DNA of 47,042 nt, taken from the NCBI GenBank assembly GCA_903912445.1, contig CAIWHP010000189.1, positions 1 to 47,042 of the forward strand, read 5' to 3'. Position numbers and translations under genes: made by a program. This DNA comes from an uncultured Lentisphaerota bacterium. GTDB taxonomy: Bacteria > Verrucomicrobiota > Kiritimatiellia > CAIQIC01. Under the pieces are notes generated by a model, which did not search any database, was not told where the DNA came from, and was given only the letters and a program-made list of their open reading frames with translations. Below, one piece after another: positions 41,512 through 47,042 of this stretch (the stretch's first letter is position 1; every line of letters starts with the position of its first letter).

Positions 41512-42839
41512 GCGCCCTCCGCCGCGTGGCCGATCAGCGTGAACGGGCCGGTCCAGTCGATGCGGACGCTGACGACCTGGCCCAGCTGGTCGCGCGCATC
41601 GGCAAAATAGACGAGCTTGTTTTCCGGCGAGCGGCCGAACCAGCGGTCGCGCTTGCTGTCGCGTCCCTCGACGAGCACCTGCACCGTCTGCCCGCGCAAC
41701 GCGGCGTGCTTTTCGCCGAGGATGCGCTTGCCCTGCGCCTCGATCAGCTGCCAGCGCCGCTCCTTCTCGGCGGCGGGCACATCGTCGGGCAGCCGCCGCG
41801 CGGCGGGCGTGCCGGGCCGCTCGGAGTATTGCGCGTTGTGGATGGCGTCCAGCCGCAGCTCCTCCAGCAGGCGGTAGGTGTCCATGAACTGCGCCTCGGT
41901 CTCGCCGGGGAAACCGACGATGACATCGGTGTTGATCCCCGCGTTGGGGAGGCGCGCCCGGACGCGGGCGACGAGGTCGCGGAACTGTTGGACGGTGTAG
42001 ACGCGTCGCATGAGCTTGAGGATGTCGTCGTTGCCCGCCTGCACCGGCAGCTCGATGTAGGGGCAGAGCTTCTCGTGCGAGGCCACGACCTCGAGCAGGC
42101 GGTCGTGCACCCAGTTCGGATGGCTGGTCAGGAACCGGACGCGGGCGAGGCCCGGGAGCTGCGCGACATCCAGCAGCAGGTCCGCCAGCTCGTAGCCGCC
42201 GCCGAGGTCGAGGCCGTAGCGGTCCACGATCTGGCCGAGCAGCGTGACCTCGCGCACGCCCTCGTCGGCGAGCCGGCGCGCCTCGGAGAGGATCGCCTCG
42301 CGCGGGCGGCTGCGCTCGGCGCCGCGGCGCGAGGGGATGACGCAGAAGGAGCAGGCGTGCGAGCAGCCGAGCACGACGGGCACGTGCGCCGTGATCGCGC
42401 GGCCGTGCGCCGAGGCCGGCAGGACCGGCCATTCGTCCGCGCCGGTGCGCGTCTTGGTCAGCGCGCCGGCGGCGGCATCAAGCTCGCGGCGCTGGAGCAG
42501 CTCGAGCAGCAGGTCCGGCTCTGAGGGGGGCAGGAATAGATCGACGAACGGGAACAGCGCCTGCAACTGCGGCAGCTCGCGCTTGCCCACCATGCAGCCC
42601 ATCACGGCGAGCGTCATCTCCGGCCGCTTGGCCTTGTAGGGCCGCAGGTGGCGGAGCATGGAGGTGATCTTGTCCTCGGCCTGCTGGCGGATGACGCACG
42701 TGTTCAGCACGAGCACGTCGGCGTGTTCCGGCTTCGGGCACGGCGCATAGCCGAGGGCCTCCAGCCGCGCGGCGAGCGTGCGCGCGTCGGCCATGTTCAT
42801 CTGACAGCCGATGCTCCAAAGGTGGTAGTGGCGTTGCAT
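41508..42839 (-). CDS. miaB: tRNA-2-methylthio-N6-isopentenyladenosine synthase MiaB
   Basis: This 443-residue radical-SAM methylthiotransferase modifies A37 of tRNAs reading UNN codons. The N-terminal UPF0004 domain supplies C12, C48 and C82 for the auxiliary iron-sulfur cluster. The radical-SAM CxxxCxxC motif is C159-SHA-C163-SF-C166. The GFPGETEAQFMDT block and a C-terminal TRAM domain (about 375-440) complete the family layout. A related RimO or MtaB assignment is less likely given the SIGCQMNMAD start, which is typical of MiaB. Confidence 0.93.
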   Translation of the reverse strand: MQRHYHLWSIGCQMNMADARTLAARLEALGYAPCPKPEHADVLVLNTCVIRQQAEDKITSMLRHLRPYKAKRPEMTLAVMGCMVGKRELPQLQALFPFVDLFLPPSEPDLLLELLQRRELDAAAGALTKTRTGADEWPVLPASAHGRAITAHVPVVLGCSHACSFCVIPSRRGAERSRPREAILSEARRLADEGVREVTLLGQIVDRYGLDLGGGYELADLLLDVAQLPGLARVRFLTSHPNWVHDRLLEVVASHEKLCPYIELPVQAGNDDILKLMRRVYTVQQFRDLVARVRARLPNAGINTDVIVGFPGETEAQFMDTYRLLEELRLDAIHNAQYSERPGTPAARRLPDDVPAAEKERRWQLIEAQGKRILGEKHAALRGQTVQVLVEGRDSKRDRWFGRSPENKLVYFADARDQLGQVVSVRIDWTGPFTLIGHAAEGA

Positions 42840-42971
42840 TTTGGCGCGCGCATAGTAAGCGCGCAGGCCGAAAAAAGCACGCTTTCCGGGTGCCGTGCCG
42901 CCGCGCGGTTTTCCGCCCCGCCGCTCCCGAGCCGGGGGCAGAACCTTTCAGCTTGAAAGCTGTAACCAAAG

Positions 42972-42993
42972 CGCACACGTGCACAAGTGTGCG
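42972..42993. promoter_or_regulatory. 22-bp near-perfect palindrome upstream of the ArsR-like gene
   Basis: The half sites are CGCACAC and GTGTGCG (outer seven bases on each side), and the centre differs at two bases from a perfect copy at 43308-43329. It lies 27 bases before the ATG at 43020, where an autoregulatory operator would be expected. A smaller palindrome, CAGCTTGAAAGCTG, lies at 42949-42962. Confidence 0.7.
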
Positions 42994-43019
42994 GTTGCAA
43001 TGAACGAAGGAGGTGCCGC

Positions 43020-43409
43020 ATGGATCTGATCGTTTCGGTCTGCCGCGCGCTGGCCAATCCGTCGCGCCTGGCCTTGCTGCAGGTCGTGTACACCCGGCCG
43101 GGCATTACCGTTCAGGCGCTGGCCGCTGCGCAAAAAAGGCCGGTTGACGCGGTTTCCCGCGACCTCAAGCTGCTCCGCAGCTTCCACCTGGTTCAGACCG
43201 TACCGCACGGCCGTTATGTGCCATGCCGGCCGGCCCGGGAGGGCCGCACGTCCCAGCGTTTCCTGCGAGCGCTCATGAAACCTGTGCTGGAGTCCAGGGT
43301 CCTGAACCGCACACTTGTACAAGTGTGCGATGCCACGGGTGACACGGGGCGGGCACACGGCGGCTGTCGTGCGGGCCGGGCGGTTTTGCTCCTGACCGTT
43401 TTACATTGA
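43020..43409 (+). CDS. ArsR-like winged-helix transcriptional regulator
   Basis: This 129-residue protein has an N-terminal winged helix: MDLIVSVCRALANPSRLALL is the classic ArsR-family opening, followed by VQALAAAQKRPVDAVSRDLK (recognition region) and a wing around LVQTVPHGRYVPCRP. The C-terminal 55 residues are basic and not obviously conserved. No metal-binding ELCVCDL-type motif is present, so this is not a standard arsenic sensor; a few scattered cysteines could act as a redox or metal site. The start is fixed by AAGGAGGTG ahead of the ATG. It lies between two matching palindromes and directly upstream of the NAD synthetase gene. Confidence 0.8.
   Translation: MDLIVSVCRALANPSRLALLQVVYTRPGITVQALAAAQKRPVDAVSRDLKLLRSFHLVQTVPHGRYVPCRPAREGRTSQRFLRALMKPVLESRVLNRTLVQVCDATGDTGRAHGGCRAGRAVLLLTVLH
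43308..43329. promoter_or_regulatory. 22-bp perfect palindrome at the 3' end of the regulator gene
   Basis: CGCACACTTGT followed by its exact reverse complement. It differs at only two bases from the palindrome at 42972-42993. It lies within the regulator's coding end (encoding RTLVQVCD), 77 bases upstream of the -35 box of the NAD synthetase promoter, and is a likely second operator. Confidence 0.75.
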
Positions 43410-43434
43410 GTTGCGGTAGCGATGGCCTTACAAT
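43406..43434 (+). promoter_or_regulatory. Promoter for nadE, leaderless spacing
   Basis: TTGAGT (43406-43411), a 17-base spacer and TACAAT (43429-43434), then 6 bases to the ATG at 43441. The -35 box overlaps the last codons of the regulator gene. No ribosome site precedes the ATG. Confidence 0.6.
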
Positions 43435-43440
43435 TTTGTC

Positions 43441-45153
43441 ATGAGCACTTGGCGCATAGCGTTGGCCCAGATCAACCCGACCGTGGGCGCGTTGGCGGAA
43501 AATGCGGAGCTGATGCTGCGCGCCGCCCGGGCGGCCGCGGCGCGCGGGGCGCAGCTGGTGGCCTTTCCGGAGCTGGCGCTCTCCGGCTATCCGCCGGAGG
43601 ACCTCGTGCTCAAGCCGCATTTCCTGAGCGACGCCGCCGCCGAACTCGAGCGGCTCGCGGCGGCCTTGCCGCCGGAGCTCCTGGTGCTGGTCGGCTTCCC
43701 GGAGGCGGCCGACGGGAACATTTACAACTCGGCGGCGGTGCTGCAGGGGGGCGCGCGCCTCGCCACCTACCGCAAGATGCTGCTGCCGAACTACGGCGTG
43801 TTCGACGAGCAGCGCCTGTTCACACCGGGCGCGAAGCCGCTCGTCCTCGAAGCCGCCGGCGTGCGCATCGGCCTGCATATCTGCGAGGACTCGTGGGTCG
43901 TGGACGGCGCGCCCTGCCGCCGCCTGTGCGGCGCCGGCCTGGATCTGCTGATCAATATTTCCGCGTCGCCCTACCACCACCGCAAGCTGGCGCTGCGCGA
44001 GGATGTGCTGCGCCAGCTGGGGCAGAGCCTGCGTGCGCCGGTGGCCTATTGCAACCTGGTCGGCGGGCAGGACGAGCTGGTGTTCGATGGCGCCAGCCTG
44101 GTGCTTGGCGCGGATGGCCGCGAACTGGCGCGGGCCCGGCAATTTGAGGACGATGTGCTGTACCTGGCGCTGACGCCGGGAACGGGCGCCAAGCCGGCGC
44201 TGGACCCGGCGCAGGTGGACGTGGTGCCATGGTCCGGCCCCACGGCCGCGGCGGCCGGCGGCTGGCCGGCGCCGCGCCTCGCGCCGGTGCTCGACGAGGT
44301 GGCGGAGGTGTATGCCGCGCTGCGGCTGGGCCTGCGCGACTATGTGGAGAAGAACCGGTTCCGCGAGGTCGTCGTGGCGCTGAGCGGCGGCATCGATTCC
44401 GCGCTGGTCGCGGCGCTGGCGGTCGATGCGCTCGGTCCGGCGCGGGTGCACGGCGTGACGATGCCGTCGCGCTTTTCGTCGCAAGACACGCTCGGCGACG
44501 CGCGGCTGCTGGCGCAGAACCTCGGCATCGAGTGCCGCACGCTGGCGATCGAGAAGCTGCACCAGACCTACCTCGAGGAGCTCGCGCCGTGCTGGGCGGG
44601 CCGCGCACCGGACACCACGGAGGAGAATCTGCAGGCGCGCATCCGTGGCAACGTGGTCATGGCGCTCTCCAACAAGTTCGGCTGGCTGGTCCTGACCACC
44701 GGCAACAAGAGCGAGCTGGCCACCGGTTATTGCACGCTCTACGGCGACATGGCCGGCGGCTTCGCCGTGATCAAGGACGTGCCGAAGCTGCTCGTCTTCG
44801 AGCTGGCGCGCTGGCGGAACCGGCAGGGTGGGGCGGCGGTGATCCCGCCGAGCACGATCGAGCGGCCGCCGACCGCCGAGCTGCGCGCGAACCAGAAGGA
44901 CAGCGACTCGCTGCCGCCCTATGCCGTGCTGGACCCGATCCTCGAGCGCTACGTCGAGCGCGACTGGCCGGCGGACCGGATCATCGCGGACGGCGGCGAC
45001 GCCGCGACCGTGCGGCGGGTCATCAAGCTGGTGGACCAGAACGAATACAAGCGGCGGCAGGGCGCGCCGGGCATCAAGATCACCCCGAAGGCGTTCAGCC
45101 GTGACCGGCGGATGCCGATCACCAACCGCTACCACGAGCACACGCGGGCCTGA
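43441..45153 (+). CDS. nadE: Glutamine-dependent NAD(+) synthetase
   Basis: This 570-residue two-domain enzyme makes NAD from nicotinate adenine dinucleotide, ATP and glutamine. The N-terminal nitrilase-type amidase domain has the triad E44 (FPELALSGYPPED), K112 (YRKMLLPNYGVFDE) and C148 (LHICEDSW), which frees ammonia from glutamine. The C-terminal synthetase domain has the PP-loop SGGIDS (315-320), MPSRFSSQDTLGDA, and TTGNKSELATGYCTLYGDMA. The length matches the long glutamine-dependent form. It follows the ArsR-like gene by 31 bases and has its own promoter; repression by that regulator is an inference from the palindromes. Confidence 0.96.
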   Translation: MSTWRIALAQINPTVGALAENAELMLRAARAAAARGAQLVAFPELALSGYPPEDLVLKPHFLSDAAAELERLAAALPPELLVLVGFPEAADGNIYNSAAVLQGGARLATYRKMLLPNYGVFDEQRLFTPGAKPLVLEAAGVRIGLHICEDSWVVDGAPCRRLCGAGLDLLINISASPYHHRKLALREDVLRQLGQSLRAPVAYCNLVGGQDELVFDGASLVLGADGRELARARQFEDDVLYLALTPGTGAKPALDPAQVDVVPWSGPTAAAAGGWPAPRLAPVLDEVAEVYAALRLGLRDYVEKNRFREVVVALSGGIDSALVAALAVDALGPARVHGVTMPSRFSSQDTLGDARLLAQNLGIECRTLAIEKLHQTYLEELAPCWAGRAPDTTEENLQARIRGNVVMALSNKFGWLVLTTGNKSELATGYCTLYGDMAGGFAVIKDVPKLLVFELARWRNRQGGAAVIPPSTIERPPTAELRANQKDSDSLPPYAVLDPILERYVERDWPADRIIADGGDAATVRRVIKLVDQNEYKRRQGAPGIKITPKAFSRDRRMPITNRYHEHTRA

Positions 45154-45229
45154 GGCGGGGGGTGGCTGCCCAAGGGTTGGCAAAACAGGGCGTTGAGTTT
45201 GCAGGGGTTGGCATACGAGAGGGCGCAAC

Positions 45230-46798
<1,569 letters not shown>

Positions 46799-46916
46799 GC
46801 GACGTAAATGTATCCATATGTTCTGCGGTATTCATTTTTGAATATATCTTTTTCAAAGCGCAAGGCTTTGCCCCCCAGTATCTAGCAATCTATCCACCCG
46901 TCCGGTTGGCCGGTGT

Positions 46917-46933
46917 TGGCATATCCTCTGCTA
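46917..46933 (+). promoter_or_regulatory. Sigma-54 (RpoN) -24/-12 promoter
   Basis: TGGCATATCCTCTGCTA matches the consensus TGGCAC-N5-TTGCA: GG at 46918-46919 and GC at 46930-46931, exactly 12 bases apart start to start. The flanking region from 46799 to the window end holds no gene. An AAGGA ribosome-site-like sequence at 47036-47040 suggests a start codon just beyond the right edge. Confidence 0.75.
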
Positions 46934-47042
46934 TTCCCTCATCGCCGCGCGATGGTCGCGCGGCCGCTCGCAAAACACCGGGCGCGGAACAACAGCCGGA
47001 CGCGGCGCGGAACCACGCGGCGCCGGCAAAAACATAAGGACA

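Noticed and set aside
45177-45192. Possible sigma-54 promoter before the NifA-like gene (TTGGCAAAACAGGGC)
   Set aside because: GG to GC spacing is 11 instead of 12 bases, and the -12 side lacks TTGC; sigma-54 promoters do not tolerate this.
46854-46870. Hairpin CAAAGC/GCTTTG after the NifA-like gene as a terminator
   Set aside because: The stem is only six base pairs and no T tract follows on the plus strand (a run of C's does).

Overview
The window is GC-rich bacterial chromosome, densely packed with genes on both strands. Several things suggest the PVC superphylum, most likely Verrucomicrobiota (possibly a Kiritimatiellia-like lineage): many secreted sugar-active and sulfatase-like modular proteins, a GAF-type NifA-like sigma-54 activator, dispersed intergenic palindromes with TTCCAA/TTGGAA arms, and sialidase-like proteins ending in an FNLAWLK signature. 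No rRNA or marker tree is available, so this placement is an inference. I see no insertion sequence, prophage or CRISPR array.

Region 1 (1-11200) is an accessory secreted-enzyme island on the plus strand. It starts with an inverted repeat and a GH32 remnant that has lost its catalytic domain. Then come a secreted beta-lactamase-like serine hydrolase, three tandem paralogous proteins that each fuse an FGE/SUMF1-like domain to a BNR sialidase-like propeller, and a second serine hydrolase fused to its own sialidase-like propeller. The island ends with a frameshifted carbohydrate-binding-type protein. Spacing is tight (one 4-bp ATGA overlap), so co-expression is likely. The FGE-like domains lack the copper-binding cysteines of true formylglycine-generating enzymes. 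This is the least ordinary part of the window.

Region 2 (11365-16565) holds signalling genes: a soluble receiver-PAS histidine kinase on the minus strand, facing away from a membrane-bound propeller histidine kinase and its overlapping NarL-type response regulator.

Region 3 (16737-30602) holds an unknown secreted protein, RNase HI with a clamp-binding-like tail, an FmdB zinc ribbon, a zinc-ribbon membrane protein, an ABC-class ATPase relative with a broken P-loop, D-aminoacyl-tRNA deacylase, cytochrome bd oxidase (cydAB) and its CydDC exporter. A secreted Ntn-hydrolase and a GH28 glycosidase sit between cydAB and cydDC.

Region 4 (30655-37964) holds a small lipoprotein with a good terminator, a fumarase/aspartase-family lyase, a release-factor-like GGQ protein, tRNA-His next to a GIY-YIG nuclease gene interrupted by one stop codon, an amino-acid permease, IF-1, a Sel1-repeat protein, SppA and an LsrG-like monooxygenase-fold protein.

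Region 5 (38205-47042) holds a secreted GH5 enzyme, a lipoprotein aldose epimerase, miaB with a small membrane gene, an ArsR-like regulator bracketed by two near-identical 22-bp palindromes, a glutamine-dependent NAD synthetase, a sigma-54 activator, and a well-matched sigma-54 promoter that drives a gene beyond the right edge.

Themes across the window: 4-bp ATGA/GTGA overlaps between co-transcribed genes; at least five promoters whose -10 box ends 6-8 nt before the ATG, implying leaderless mRNAs; and TTCCAA palindromes that recur in intergenic gaps, in one case as part of a terminator.
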